DNA from: Cupriavidus sp. WGlv3
GTDB lineage: Bacteria > Pseudomonadota > Gammaproteobacteria > Burkholderiales > Burkholderiaceae
Direction of reading: 5' to 3'
Length of the DNA: 64,000 nt
Assembly: GCF_023952475.1 (NCBI RefSeq)
Contig: NZ_JALHRX010000004.1
Coordinates: 310,001-374,000 of the forward strand
Shown: piece after piece, positions 35,928 through 44,846 of the stretch
Layout: each line of letters opens with the position of its first letter
Position numbering within the stretch: position 1 is the stretch's first letter
Position numbers and translations under genes: made by a program
The notes under the pieces: model-generated
The model's database searches: none
Seen by the model: only the letters and a program-made list of their open reading frames with translations
Told to the model about the DNA's origin: nothing

Positions 35928-37169
35928 ATGCCCGGGACCCAGACCTCCGCGGCGCCGGCCTTCACGCCGCTTCGCCTCGGCCCGCTGACGCTGCGCAACC
36001 GCTTTATCAAGGCCGGCGCGAATGAAGGCATGACGCCGCAAGGCCTGCCGACCCGGGCGCTGGTCGAACATCACCGCGCCATGGCGGCGGGCGGCGTGGG
36101 CATGACCACGGTGGCCTACGCGGCGGTCGCCGACGACGGGCTGACCTTCGCGCACCAGCTCAGCATGCGCGCGGAGCAGGTGCCGCACCTGCGCGTGCTG
36201 ACCGACGCGGTCCATCGCGAAGGCGCGGCGGCCTGCCTGCAGATCACGCACGCGGGCTCGTTCACCACCATGCGCCACGGCGGCAGCCGGGCGCCGGGCA
36301 GTGCCTCGTCGGGGCTCAATGCCTTCGGCATGATGCACGGCGTGTATTTCCAGCGCGCCATGCGCGCGCCGGACATGGAGCGCGTGGCCGGCCAGTTTGC
36401 CGCGGCGGCGCGGCTGGCGCGCGACGCCGGCTTCGACGCGGTCGAAATCCACATGGGACACGGCTACTTGCTCAACCAGTTCCTGTCGCCGCTGAGCAAC
36501 CGGCGGCGCGATGGCTTCGGCGGCAGCGTGGAGAACCGGACCCGCTTTCCGGCCGCGGTGCTGCGCCGGGTGAAGGATGCGGTCGGCGCCGACCTTGCGG
36601 TGTGCTGCAAGCTCAGCGTCAGCGACGGCGTGCCGGGCGGCAACCAGCCCGCCGACTCGGCGCTGACCGCGCGCCTGCTGGAAGGCGGGGGCGCCGACCT
36701 GCTGACCCTCAGCGGCGGCCGCAACGTGGAAAGCCCGTGGGCGCTGTTCGGCAGCCCGATGCCGACCGCGCAGATGAAGGCCGCGGCACCGACCGCGCTG
36801 GCGCGCCTGGGCATCACCATGCTGGAACAGCGCACGCCGCGCGACCTGGCCTTCCGCGAACTGTATTTCCTCGAAGCCTCGCGCGTGGTGCGGCAGGCGG
36901 TGCGGATGCCGCTGGCCTATATCGGCGGGGTCAAGTCGCTCGACAACGTGGCGCAGCTGATGGGGGAGGGCTTCGACGCCGTCGCCCTGGCGCGAGCGCT
37001 GATCCACGACCCGGCGCTGGTCGCCGGCTGGCGCGCCGGCACGTTGCGGCGCTCGGCCTGCGACAGCTGCAACGGCTGCGTCGCGCGCATCTACGACCCC
37101 GCCGGGGTCAGCTGCGTGCATGGCCCCGGCAACGACCCGGCGCTGACCCGCATGGTTGCGCTGCAGTAG
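35928..37169 (+). CDS. NADH:flavin oxidoreductase with [4Fe-4S] site (old yellow enzyme-like)
   Basis: A 413-residue protein: an FMN TIM barrel (R-N-R-F-I-K-A-G, D-A-V-E-I-H-M-G-H-G-Y-L-L-N-Q-F-L-S-P) followed by a cysteine cluster C-D-S-C-N-G-C with a further Cys 11 residues on. This resembles the N-terminal part of 2,4-dienoyl-CoA reductase/BaiCD-type enzymes, but the C-terminal FAD/NAD domains are missing. Such enzymes reduce or oxidise conjugated enones, possibly a steroid enone here. Its TAG stop doubles as the start of the regulon element for kshA. Confidence 0.82.
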   Translation: MPGTQTSAAPAFTPLRLGPLTLRNRFIKAGANEGMTPQGLPTRALVEHHRAMAAGGVGMTTVAYAAVADDGLTFAHQLSMRAEQVPHLRVLTDAVHREGAAACLQITHAGSFTTMRHGGSRAPGSASSGLNAFGMMHGVYFQRAMRAPDMERVAGQFAAAARLARDAGFDAVEIHMGHGYLLNQFLSPLSNRRRDGFGGSVENRTRFPAAVLRRVKDAVGADLAVCCKLSVSDGVPGGNQPADSALTARLLEGGGADLLTLSGGRNVESPWALFGSPMPTAQMKAAAPTALARLGITMLEQRTPRDLAFRELYFLEASRVVRQAVRMPLAYIGGVKSLDNVAQLMGEGFDAVALARALIHDPALVAGWRAGTLRRSACDSCNGCVARIYDPAGVSCVHGPGNDPALTRMVALQ

Positions 37170-37184
37170 TCCGATGGGACGATG
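37167..37184 (+). promoter_or_regulatory. candidate regulon element upstream of kshA
   Basis: TAGTCC-GAT-GGGACGATG, 60 bp before the kshA start; GTCC and GGAC form an inverted repeat. The first three bases are the stop codon of the preceding gene. TATCTT at 37205 could be the -10. Confidence 0.65.
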
Positions 37185-37244
37185 AGGGCCGGGCCCGACG
37201 CCCCTATCTTGAAGGTCCCACGGGATTTCAAGGAGACAGACGCC

Positions 37245-38321
37245 ATGAGCGTACAAGGCTACAAGATCGAATCGCGCCCGCCCGAGGCCCGCTACGCGCG
37301 CGGCTGGCATTGCCTGGGCCTGGCCGACAGCTACCGCGACGGCAAGCCGCACACGCTGGACATCTTCGGCAGGCGCCTGGCGGCATTTGCCGACTCGACC
37401 GGCGCCATCCGCGTGATCGACGGCCACTGTCCGCACATGGGCGCCGACCTCAGCACCGGCACCGTGCAGGGCGACAACCTGGTGTGCCCGTTCCACGGCT
37501 GGCAATGGGGCGGCGACGGCGGCTGCAAGTCCATCCCCTATTGCAAGCGGGTGCCGCCCAAGGCGCGCATCGGTGCCTGGGAGACCTGCGAGCAGAACCG
37601 CCTGCTGTTTATCTGGCACGATCCCGAAGGCCGTCCGGCACCGCCGGAAGTGGCGATCCCGCGCATCGATGCCTGCTTCTCCGACGAGTGGTCCGACTGG
37701 GCCATGGACGAGATGGTGATCCAGACCAACTGCCGCGAGCTGGTCGACAATATCTCCGACATGGCGCATTTCGGCACCGTCCATGGCGCGCCGGTGGACT
37801 ACTTCGCCAACCTGTTCGAAGACCACAAGGCCACGCAGCTGATGATCGGGCGCAGCGCGCGGCTCTCCGGCGACTCGCAGCTGACGGCGCTGTCCACGTA
37901 CTTCGGTCCGGCCTACCACATCACCGACATGAGCGGCCGCATGGGCGACCAGGAGATCCATTCGGTGCTGCTGAACTGCCATGTGCCGATCGACCTGAAC
38001 AGCTTCGTGCTGCGCTATGGCGTGCTGGTGAAGAAGGTCCCCGGCCTGTCGGATGAACAGAACCGCGCCATGGCGCAGGCCTATGTCGACCAGGCCCGCG
38101 CCGCGTTTTACGAGGACGTGGCGATCTGGGACAACAAGATCCGCATCGACAACCCGCTGCTGTGCGAAGGCGACGGGCCGATGTACCAGATGCGCGACTG
38201 GTACCAGCAGTTCTATACCGACGTCGAGCAGGTGCGGCCGTCCAGCGTCGCGCGGCGCGTGGTCGAGATGAACCCGGGCAACATCGAGCCGCCGGCGCTG
38301 CGCCACGTGTTCGAGGACTGA
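37245..38321 (+). CDS. kshA: KshA: Rieske oxygenase of 3-ketosteroid 9alpha-hydroxylase
   Basis: A 358-residue Rieske non-heme iron oxygenase. The [2Fe-2S] ligands are C62 and H64 (C-P-H-M-G-A-D-L-S) and C81 and H84 (C-P-F-H-G-W). The mononuclear iron site is N-C-R-E-L-V-D-N-I-S-D-M-A-H-F-G-T-V-H with H175 and H180. This last stretch, plus G-A-P-V-D-Y-F, is typical of KshA. The enzyme hydroxylates C9 of androstadienedione, which breaks ring B after delta1-dehydrogenation. The reductase is probably the KshB-like gene at 13325. AAGGAG precedes the ATG; hsdA starts two bases after the stop. Confidence 0.9.
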   Translation: MSVQGYKIESRPPEARYARGWHCLGLADSYRDGKPHTLDIFGRRLAAFADSTGAIRVIDGHCPHMGADLSTGTVQGDNLVCPFHGWQWGGDGGCKSIPYCKRVPPKARIGAWETCEQNRLLFIWHDPEGRPAPPEVAIPRIDACFSDEWSDWAMDEMVIQTNCRELVDNISDMAHFGTVHGAPVDYFANLFEDHKATQLMIGRSARLSGDSQLTALSTYFGPAYHITDMSGRMGDQEIHSVLLNCHVPIDLNSFVLRYGVLVKKVPGLSDEQNRAMAQAYVDQARAAFYEDVAIWDNKIRIDNPLLCEGDGPMYQMRDWYQQFYTDVEQVRPSSVARRVVEMNPGNIEPPALRHVFED

Positions 38322-38323
38322 CC

Positions 38324-39115
38324 ATGAGAACCGTGGTCATTACCGGCGCCGCTTCCGGCATGGGCGCGGCGGTGCGCCGGCGGATGCTGGCCGACGGCTG
38401 CCGCGTGATCGGCGTCGACCTGCGCGATGCCGACGTGCAGGCCGATCTGTCCACCACGCAGGGCCGCGCCGCGGCGATCGATGCCGTGCTGTCGCAGTCG
38501 GGCGGCCGCATCGACCAGCTGGTCTGCTGCGCCGGCCTGGGCCCGCATGTCGACCCGGCCACGCTGGTGGCATCGGTCAACTACTTCGGCGTGGTGGCGT
38601 TGCTGGATGGCTGGTTCGACGCGCTGCGCGAGGGCACGCAGCCTTGCGCCGTGGTGGTGTCTTCGAACTCGGCGACGCTGCAGTCATGGGACGGCAGCCC
38701 GCTGCGCGATGCCTACCTCGCCGGTGACGAGGCCGGCGTGCTGGCCATGCTGGCCGCCGCCGCGCAGGCCGAAGCCACGCGCGACCAGGCCGGATACATC
38801 GCCTACGCCAGCTCCAAGCATGCGGTGACTGCCGCGGCGCGGCAGCGGGCGGCGGCGTGGGGAAGGGCCGGAGTGCGCCTCAATGTGGTGGCGCCGGGCG
38901 CGGTGGAAACGCCGTTGCTGCAGGCCGGCCTGAACGATCCCCGCTATGGAGACGCCATCCGCGATTTCCTGCCGCCGCTGGGCCGCCGTGCGCAGCCTGA
39001 GGAGGTGGCCGCGCTGATCGCCTTCCTGTGCGGGCCGCAAGCGGCCTACATGCACGGCAATGTGGTGTTCATCGACGGCGGCCTCGATGCCGTGCAGCGT
39101 CCGCTGACGTTCTGA
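38324..39115 (+). CDS. hsdA: HsdA-type 3alpha-hydroxysteroid dehydrogenase/carbonyl reductase
   Basis: A 263-residue SDR that closely resembles 3alpha-HSD/CR of Comamonas testosteroni. It shows T-G-A-A-S-G-M-G, G-V-D-L-R-D-A-D-V-Q-A-D-L-S-T, C-C-A-G-L-G-P, V-N-Y-F-G-V, Y-A-S-S-K and V-A-P-G-A-V-E-T-P-L-L-Q-A-G-L near the end. It lacks the helices used for tetramer contact in other SDRs, as the Comamonas enzyme does. It oxidises 3alpha-hydroxysteroids to 3-ketosteroids, the entry to the pathway. It is followed by a GTTCGGATCC tandem repeat and a strong hairpin. Confidence 0.9.
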   Translation: MRTVVITGAASGMGAAVRRRMLADGCRVIGVDLRDADVQADLSTTQGRAAAIDAVLSQSGGRIDQLVCCAGLGPHVDPATLVASVNYFGVVALLDGWFDALREGTQPCAVVVSSNSATLQSWDGSPLRDAYLAGDEAGVLAMLAAAAQAEATRDQAGYIAYASSKHAVTAAARQRAAAWGRAGVRLNVVAPGAVETPLLQAGLNDPRYGDAIRDFLPPLGRRAQPEEVAALIAFLCGPQAAYMHGNVVFIDGGLDAVQRPLTF

Positions 39116-39116
39116 C

Positions 39117-39149
39117 CCGTTCGGATCCGTTCGGATCCGTTCTGATCCG
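39117..39149. repeat. three tandem copies of a 10-bp unit
   Basis: CCGTTCGGAT is repeated, with the third copy reading CCGTTCTGAT. It lies directly between the hsdA stop and the hairpin at 39151. Confidence 0.7.
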
Positions 39150-39150
39150 C

Positions 39151-39177
39151 GCTCCCGCCGCGCCCGGCGGCGGGAGC
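39151..39177. terminator. strong hairpin between hsdA and the convergent sulfatase
   Basis: GCTCCCGCCG (39151-39160) pairs perfectly with CGGCGGGAGC (39168-39177), with one further C-G pair inside. It is placed to end transcription from both sides. No T-run follows, so it may work as a barrier more than as an intrinsic terminator. Confidence 0.5.
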
Positions 39178-39195
39178 GAGGTGGACTAGCGCAGG

Positions 39196-41583
39196 TCAAT
39201 CGTGACGTTGTCGATTTCGCCGGCGAAGCGGTAGTCGCGCGGATAGTCCGACCGGTGACTGGCTGTCGGTGCCAACATCGAACGGCTCGCTGATCGAAAA
39301 CAGCGCCGGCACGGTCCGCTCGATGCTGGCCTGGCCCGCGGGGCGGCCGTTGACCAGCAGCGTTGCCACGCCGGCCTTGCCGCGCCCTTTGCCGTCATAG
39401 GCAAAGTCCACACGAACCTCGGCATCCCCTGCTGGCAGGCGCACGTCGCTGCTCAGCGTCGTACGCTTGCCGGCGAACACATAGGTGTACACGGGCAGCC
39501 CGCGCTCGTTCACGTACAGTGCCCAGCCTGAACCGGAACCGCCTTGCGCGGCAAGCACGCCCTGCGCGCCGGCGGCGGGCACCCGCACCCTTGCAGTGAT
39601 GGTGTGGGAGCGGTTCTTCAGGTTTGGCGCACTGGCTTCATTGATGCCGACCGCGCCCGGGTAGTAGACAAAGCGGTTGCGTCCCGCGGTCAGGCTGGGG
39701 CGCAACTGCGCCTGTCCGGCATCGTTGGTCAGGGACAGGCGCTCGGCGAAGCGGTCGTCCAGCGGCAGGACCTTGTTGCTGGCTGCTTGCTGCCAGAACA
39801 GCCGCTGCAACTGCCGGAGCTTGGCGGGATGCTGCGCGGCGAGGTCATGCGCCTGCGTGAAATCCTTGTCGAGGTGATAGAGCTCCCACCGCTCGGTACC
39901 CAGCGCGTTCGGGCCCCTGGCCATGACGTTCCACGGCATGTGCGCCGGCCGGGTCGATGCCATCCAGCCATCCTGGTAGATCGCGCGGTTGCCGACCATC
40001 TCGAAATACTGGGTGCGGCGGCGTGGCGAGGCATCAGGGCCTTCAGGGGCATCAAAGGTGTAGAGCAGGCTCTGTCCATCCACGCGCTGCTGGGCGACAC
40101 CGTTGACCTGCTTCGGCACGGGAATCCGTGCCGCTTCCAGGATGGTCGGCATCAGGTCGCTGACATAGCTGAACTGGGAGCGCAGTCCGCCCGGCGAACG
40201 CATCCGAGCCGGCCAGCTGATCACCATCGGATTGCGGGTCCCGCCAAGGTGGGAAGCGACCTGCTTCATCCACTGGAAGGGCGTATTCATGGCCCACGCC
40301 CACGGCGAGGCGTAGTGCGGCAGGGAGGCGGGGCTGCCGATATCGTCGAGGCGCCCGGCTATGACGGCGGGATCCTCGGCGACGCCGTTGAAGCTGTCGA
40401 TCTCGTGGAAGTGGCCATGCAGGCCGCCTTCGGCGCTGGCGCCGTTGTCGCCGACGATGTAGACAAAGAGCGTGTTGTCGAACTGCCCCATGCGTTGCAG
40501 GGAAGCGGCCAGGCGTCCTACCTGGGCATCGGTATGGGCCAGGAAGCCCGCATACGTTTCCATCAGGCGCGCCGCGACTTTTCTTTCATCGGGGGAAAGG
40601 CCGTCCCATGCGGGCAACTCCTTCGGCCGTGGTGTCAGCACGGCATCGGCGGGCACCACGCCTTGCGCTTTCTGCCGCGCGAAGATCTCTTCACGCACCT
40701 TGTCCCAGCCCTGGTCGAAGCGTCCCTTGAAGCGATCGATCCATGGCCTGGGCACTTGCAGCGGCGCGTGCGTGCCGCCGGGTGCCCAGTACACGAAGAA
40801 GGGCCTGTCCGGCGCGACCGATTTTTGCTGCTGCATCCAGTCGATGGCGTGATCGGCCAGGTCTTCGGTCAGGTGGTAGCCGGCCCGGTCGGGCCGGCGT
40901 GCCGGTGCGGTGTTGTCGACCAGCGCGGGCTCGTACTGGTCGGTCTCGCCCCCAAGGAAGCCGTAGAAGCGCTCGAAGCCCTGCCCGGTGGGCCAGTGGT
41001 CGAACGGCCCGTTGAAGGATGACTCCCACACCGGAGTGTTGTGCCACTTGCCCCATGCCGACGTGGCGTAGCCGTGCTGCCGCAGGATCTCCGCGACGCT
41101 GGCGGCGCTCCTGGGGATGTAGCCAAGATAGCCGTCGTACGGCGTGCTCAGTTCACTGACCACGCCCCAGCCGACCGCGTGCGGATTGCGGCCGGTGAGC
41201 AGCGCGGCGCGCGTGGGGGAGCACATGCCCGTGGTGTGGAAGCGGTTGTAGCGCTGGCCGCGGCTGGCAAGTGCATCGAGTGCCGGCGTGGGGACCAGGC
41301 CGCCGAAGGTGCCGGCGGCGCCGAAGCCGACATCGTCAAGCAGCACCACCACCACATTCGGCGCACCCGCCGGGGCCTTTTGCCACTGGCGCGCCGGCGC
41401 GGTCGAGTCCTTGAAGGTGTGGCCGATGATGCCGGGGGTCGTCTTGATGTCGGGAAGCGGCAGGGTCAGCCCGCTGGCATCCGGCAGGGTGCCGGCGTGT
41501 GCCGGGGCGGTCACGGTCGAGTAAAGCAGGGCAAGGCAGGCAAGGGCGCCGGCCTTCAGCCGGGAAGGTGCTGGTGGACGCAT
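39196..41583 (-). CDS. exported type I sulfatase, probable frameshift near the C-terminus
   Basis: A 795-residue arylsulfatase-family protein. It has a signal peptide (M-R-P-P-A-P-S-R-L-K-A-G-A-L-A-C-L-A-L-L, cleavage near A-H-A), metal-binding D83-D84 in L-L-D-D-V-G-F-G, and formylglycine Cys121 in M-C-S-P-T-R. It also has G-K-W-H and V-G-D-N-G-A-S-A-E-G-G, and a C-terminal beta-rich domain from about residue 640. It is paralogous to the sulfatase at 44847. That paralog and the family end in G-I/T-I-D-x-V-T/S-I-D-L-R. Here the frame instead ends in L-P-L-R-R-R-N-R-Q-R-H-D, while the expected ending is in another frame and stops at 39186. A 2-nt deletion near 39250 would explain it. The ATG at 41583 was chosen because it puts the signal peptide at the N-terminus. 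Confidence 0.85.
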   Translation of the reverse strand: MRPPAPSRLKAGALACLALLYSTVTAPAHAGTLPDASGLTLPLPDIKTTPGIIGHTFKDSTAPARQWQKAPAGAPNVVVVLLDDVGFGAAGTFGGLVPTPALDALASRGQRYNRFHTTGMCSPTRAALLTGRNPHAVGWGVVSELSTPYDGYLGYIPRSAASVAEILRQHGYATSAWGKWHNTPVWESSFNGPFDHWPTGQGFERFYGFLGGETDQYEPALVDNTAPARRPDRAGYHLTEDLADHAIDWMQQQKSVAPDRPFFVYWAPGGTHAPLQVPRPWIDRFKGRFDQGWDKVREEIFARQKAQGVVPADAVLTPRPKELPAWDGLSPDERKVAARLMETYAGFLAHTDAQVGRLAASLQRMGQFDNTLFVYIVGDNGASAEGGLHGHFHEIDSFNGVAEDPAVIAGRLDDIGSPASLPHYASPWAWAMNTPFQWMKQVASHLGGTRNPMVISWPARMRSPGGLRSQFSYVSDLMPTILEAARIPVPKQVNGVAQQRVDGQSLLYTFDAPEGPDASPRRRTQYFEMVGNRAIYQDGWMASTRPAHMPWNVMARGPNALGTERWELYHLDKDFTQAHDLAAQHPAKLRQLQRLFWQQAASNKVLPLDDRFAERLSLTNDAGQAQLRPSLTAGRNRFVYYPGAVGINEASAPNLKNRSHTITARVRVPAAGAQGVLAAQGGSGSGWALYVNERGLPVYTYVFAGKRTTLSSDVRLPAGDAEVRVDFAYDGKGRGKAGVATLLVNGRPAGQASIERTVPALFSISEPFDVGTDSQSPVGLSARLPLRRRNRQRHD

Positions 41584-41833
41584 TGACGGAATCTCCAGGC
41601 GAGGTTGTGCCGGTAGACGATATGCGGGGGCGCCGTCGGCGCACCACCTCGGAATGGAGTAGACGGCCCCTGCCGACATGGACGATGCGGGGGCGAGGGG
41701 AACGAGGGGGCGAGGAGGGATTAGGGGCGGGGATGCCGGCATGCCTTCGGGTGAACGCCAATAGCGCTCGCCACGGCGTGCGTGGAACAATCCCGTCGGC
41801 AAATTTTTACCTGGACACGAGAGGGACAAGTTG

Positions 41834-43027
41834 ATGGCGACTACCGGGCACTTGGTCGAGCCGTCAATCTATGCATTGGCGAGCTTTTCCGTAGCGCAGT
41901 ATGGCGAACTGCTCGACGCCATCTATCGGGGGCCGCTCGAGGAAGCGCCCTGGTCCAGCGCGCTCGAGTCCGTGCGTGTCCTGCTCAACGCCTGCTCGGC
42001 GACCCTGGTCCTGCGCCCGCCCACGTTCGACCGCCCCGGCTCGATGTTCAACATGCCGCCGCGGGAGACCTACCGGCGGCAAGGCGTTACGTACAACAGC
42101 TACTATCACTCGCTGGACCCGTTTGTCGACCTCCCGCCGGGCATGGTGACCACGGTGGACAGGTTCGTCGGCGCCGAGGCATGGTGCCGCAGCCCCATCT
42201 ACCAGGAACTGCTCAAGGACCTGGACATGCGCTATGTGCTCGGCGCGGATATCCAGACCGCCGACGGCGTGGTGTGCCGCTTCCGCCTGTGCCGGGGCCA
42301 TGACGCGCACGACTTCTCGGAGAAGGACCAGGCCGTCTGCGTGGCGCTGCTGCCGCATATCAAGCGCGCGGTCGACCTGTATTCCCGCATCGACGTGGCC
42401 GAGTCCGAGCGCGGCCTTTACGAGTATGCGGTGGACCGCATGCTGATCGGCATGGTGCTGCTGGACGACCAGGGCATGGTGCTCAAGGCCAATGCGGCCG
42501 CGCGCACGCTGCTGGGCGAGAACGACGGCATCCGCCTGCGCGGCGGCAAGTTCGAGTTTGCGGATACGCGTGATCGCGGCCGCTTCCGACAGCTGGTCAG
42601 GCGCTCTATCGATTCGATCTCGGTCACGCAGGATGACGGCGCCGCCGCGCCCATGGTGGAGGCGATGTCGCTGGCCAGGCCTTCCCGCACGGGGCGGCTG
42701 GAGGTGCTGATCCGCGCCATCCCGATGCGCGAATGGTCGGACGAGAACAAGTGGTGCCCGGCCTGCGTGGTGGTGATCCGCGACCCGGCGTGCAGCGCAC
42801 AGACCTCGGTCGAGGTCTTGCGCCAGTTGTTCGACTTCACGCCGACGGAGGCATCGCTGGCACTGCTGATGGCCAACGGCGCTTCGCTGGAGGCCGCGGC
42901 CGAAGCGCTGAAGGTCAAGACCAATACCGTACGCGCCCATCTGCGCGCGGTCTTCCAGAAGGCGGGCGTCACGCGGCAGGCGGAACTGGTGCGCACGCTG
43001 CTCAACAGCGTCGTGTCGCTCAGCTGA
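41834..43027 (+). CDS. second LuxR-family regulator, TeiR/TesR-like
   Basis: A 397-residue paralog of the regulator at 4207. They share A-I/N-Y-x-G-P-x-E-x-x-P-W near the N-terminus, F-L-K/L-K-D-x-x-x-R-Y-x-L-G-A-D, D-R-M-L-I/V-G-M-V, and the C-terminal LuxR helix-turn-helix with N-T-V-R-A-H-L-R-A-V-F. The ATG follows GAGGGAC with 9-nt spacing. It is divergent from sulfatase 1 and precedes the DUF1254 and sulfatase 2 genes, so it probably controls the sulfatase module, possibly with a sulfated or otherwise modified steroid as the signal. Confidence 0.8.
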   Translation: MATTGHLVEPSIYALASFSVAQYGELLDAIYRGPLEEAPWSSALESVRVLLNACSATLVLRPPTFDRPGSMFNMPPRETYRRQGVTYNSYYHSLDPFVDLPPGMVTTVDRFVGAEAWCRSPIYQELLKDLDMRYVLGADIQTADGVVCRFRLCRGHDAHDFSEKDQAVCVALLPHIKRAVDLYSRIDVAESERGLYEYAVDRMLIGMVLLDDQGMVLKANAAARTLLGENDGIRLRGGKFEFADTRDRGRFRQLVRRSIDSISVTQDDGAAAPMVEAMSLARPSRTGRLEVLIRAIPMREWSDENKWCPACVVVIRDPACSAQTSVEVLRQLFDFTPTEASLALLMANGASLEAAAEALKVKTNTVRAHLRAVFQKAGVTRQAELVRTLLNSVVSLS

Positions 43028-43078
43028 GCCAGGCACGTGCCGCGTCGCGGCGCCACCCCTATTTGTAGTAGAGGCCTC

Positions 43079-43096
43079 TTGCTCAGGCAGACGATG
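43079..43096 (+). promoter_or_regulatory. candidate regulon element upstream of the DUF1254 gene
   Basis: TTGCTC-AGG-CAGACGATG: exact right half, partial left half, 78 bp before the start codon, in the 147-bp gap after the regulator. Confidence 0.45.
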
Positions 43097-43174
43097 TCGG
43101 CCGTCGGCGTTGCCGGGACACTGGCATGCGTGGCGGCGCAGCGTGCCGCCTTCTTTTGCTCAAGGAGCCTGCCG

Positions 43175-44689
43175 ATGTACGCCAACTGGATGCGGCACGC
43201 CCGCATCGCTGTCCTTGCCCTTGCCCTCGCCTGCCTGCAGTCCCACGCCCGGTCCGCGCCGGCGCCGGCACCACTACCCCCCGCTGGCATCGATGCCCGC
43301 ATCACGCCCGCACAAATCGAAGCGCTGACCCGGCAGGCCTACTTCTGGGGCCTGCAGCAGACCGGCTTCTACGAGCTGCGCTACGTCTTCACGCAGGCGC
43401 AGCAGATGCCGGCCTACCGCGGCATCAACCGCCTGGCGCAGAACCGCCAGCTCTTTACCGCCAGGGAGCGCTTTGCCACCACCCCGAACGCCTCGACGCT
43501 GTATTCGGGCGGCTTCTTCGACCTGTCGCAACAGCCGGTGGTGGTGACCTCGCCCAGGGTCGACGATGGCCGCTACTGGAGCATCCAGGCGCTGGACCAG
43601 TACGCCGACTGGTTTTTCATGGTGGGCAGCCAGTTCACCGGCAACGCGGCGCAGCGCTACCTGATCGTCGGGCCGGACTGGAAGGGCACGCTGCCGGCGG
43701 GATTCCGCGGCACGGAGGTGGTGCGGGCGCCTTCCAACGCGTTTTCGATCACGCTGCGCGTGGCGATCACCACGCGCGACGCTGCCGACTTCGCGGCCGC
43801 GCACCGGCTGATGGACGGCGTCAGTGTCGAGCCGCTGGAGCACTGGCAACGCAACGGCGGCAAGCCGGTGCCGCTGGACGAGGTGCCGACGCAGCCGGCG
43901 AACTACCGCACCTTCGCACGCATGGCGCAGATTCCGGATGTGGCCAAATCGATGACCGCGACCGACTACCTGCAGCTGGCCAGCCTGGTGATCAACGACG
44001 ACACCCTGACCCAGCGCAGGGACTCGGTGACCGAGCGCGAGACCCTGCGCGCGCTGGCGCCACTGGGCCTGCGCAAGGGCGTGCAGTTCGATCCGCAGCG
44101 GCTCACGCCCGCGCAGCGCCGCGCCGTGCAACGGGGCTTCGACGCCGCGCGCGCGCAGGCACGCACGGCATTCAGCGCGGCGCAGGTCGACATGAACGGA
44201 TGGAAACTGCAGAGCAGCCTGTTCTACGACCCCAACGACTACAAGGTCAGGGCCGGCGCCGCGGACATCGCCTGGGGCAGCCCCGTGCCATACCAGTCGC
44301 ACACCATCGCCTACGCCATGACCGACGCGCACGGCAAGCCGCTGGACAGCGGCCGGCGCTACACCATGACGCTGGACATGAACAACCTGCCGCCGGTCAC
44401 CGAGTTCTGGGAACTGCCGGTCTACGACGACAACGGCTACTTCGTCGACAACCCGATCGACCGCTACAGCGTGACCAGCTACCAGGTCGCGGCCGGCCAG
44501 TTCGCGGTGCGGGACGGCAAGCTCACGCTTTATTTCCAGCACGACAAGCCATCCGACGCGGCCCAGGCGCGCAACTGGATGCCGCTGCCGGCCAAAGGGC
44601 CGTTCAGGCTGGCGGCACGCTTCTATGGCCCGACCGCGCCGCTGGTCGACGGGACTTACGCGATGCCGCAGCTGGTGCGGCGGGACTGA
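43175..44689 (+). CDS. exported DUF1254/DUF1214 protein
   Basis: A 504-residue protein with a signal peptide (hydrophobic I-A-V-L-A-L-A-L-A-C-L, then Q-S-H-A-R-S-A). The first half fits DUF1254 (R-F-A-T-T-P-N-A-S-T-L-Y, Y-W-S-I-Q-A-L-D) and the second half DUF1214 (M-T-L-D-M-N-N-L-P-P-V-T-E-F-W and Y-D-D-N-G-Y-F-V-D-N). These proteins are periplasmic and of unknown biochemistry. The start at 43175 has AAGGAG upstream. It stands between the regulator and sulfatase 2, each with its own copy of the element, so it probably belongs to the sulfatase module. Confidence 0.82.
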   Translation: MYANWMRHARIAVLALALACLQSHARSAPAPAPLPPAGIDARITPAQIEALTRQAYFWGLQQTGFYELRYVFTQAQQMPAYRGINRLAQNRQLFTARERFATTPNASTLYSGGFFDLSQQPVVVTSPRVDDGRYWSIQALDQYADWFFMVGSQFTGNAAQRYLIVGPDWKGTLPAGFRGTEVVRAPSNAFSITLRVAITTRDAADFAAAHRLMDGVSVEPLEHWQRNGGKPVPLDEVPTQPANYRTFARMAQIPDVAKSMTATDYLQLASLVINDDTLTQRRDSVTERETLRALAPLGLRKGVQFDPQRLTPAQRRAVQRGFDAARAQARTAFSAAQVDMNGWKLQSSLFYDPNDYKVRAGAADIAWGSPVPYQSHTIAYAMTDAHGKPLDSGRRYTMTLDMNNLPPVTEFWELPVYDDNGYFVDNPIDRYSVTSYQVAAGQFAVRDGKLTLYFQHDKPSDAAQARNWMPLPAKGPFRLAARFYGPTAPLVDGTYAMPQLVRRD

Positions 44690-44726
44690 CGACAACCCCA
44701 GGCGGCATCCCGTCCGCCGGGCCGGA

Positions 44727-44744
44727 TAGTCCGGGCGGACGATG
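44727..44744 (+). promoter_or_regulatory. candidate regulon element upstream of sulfatase 2
   Basis: TAGTCC-GGG-CGGACGATG, 102 bp before the start codon; GTCC and GGAC form an inverted repeat. AACAAT near 44766 could be the -10. Confidence 0.65.
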
Positions 44745-44846
44745 CCCGCGGCGTGGCGCGGTGGGAACAATGCGGTAGCCATGCCCGAACCATGCGCGGC
44801 GGCAGTGACGCGCCGCCGCGCCGGCCAACGATATCGCAGGACGCCT

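Noticed and set aside
39244-39261. TAGTCC-GAC-CGGTGACTG inside the sulfatase 1 coding end
   Set aside because: The right half matches the consensus at only about half of its positions, and no plus-strand start codon lies at the usual distance.
41679-41687. TGGACGATG upstream of the second LuxR gene as a full regulon element
   Set aside because: No TAGTCC-like hexamer at the 3-nt spacing; kept only as a half-site in the findings.
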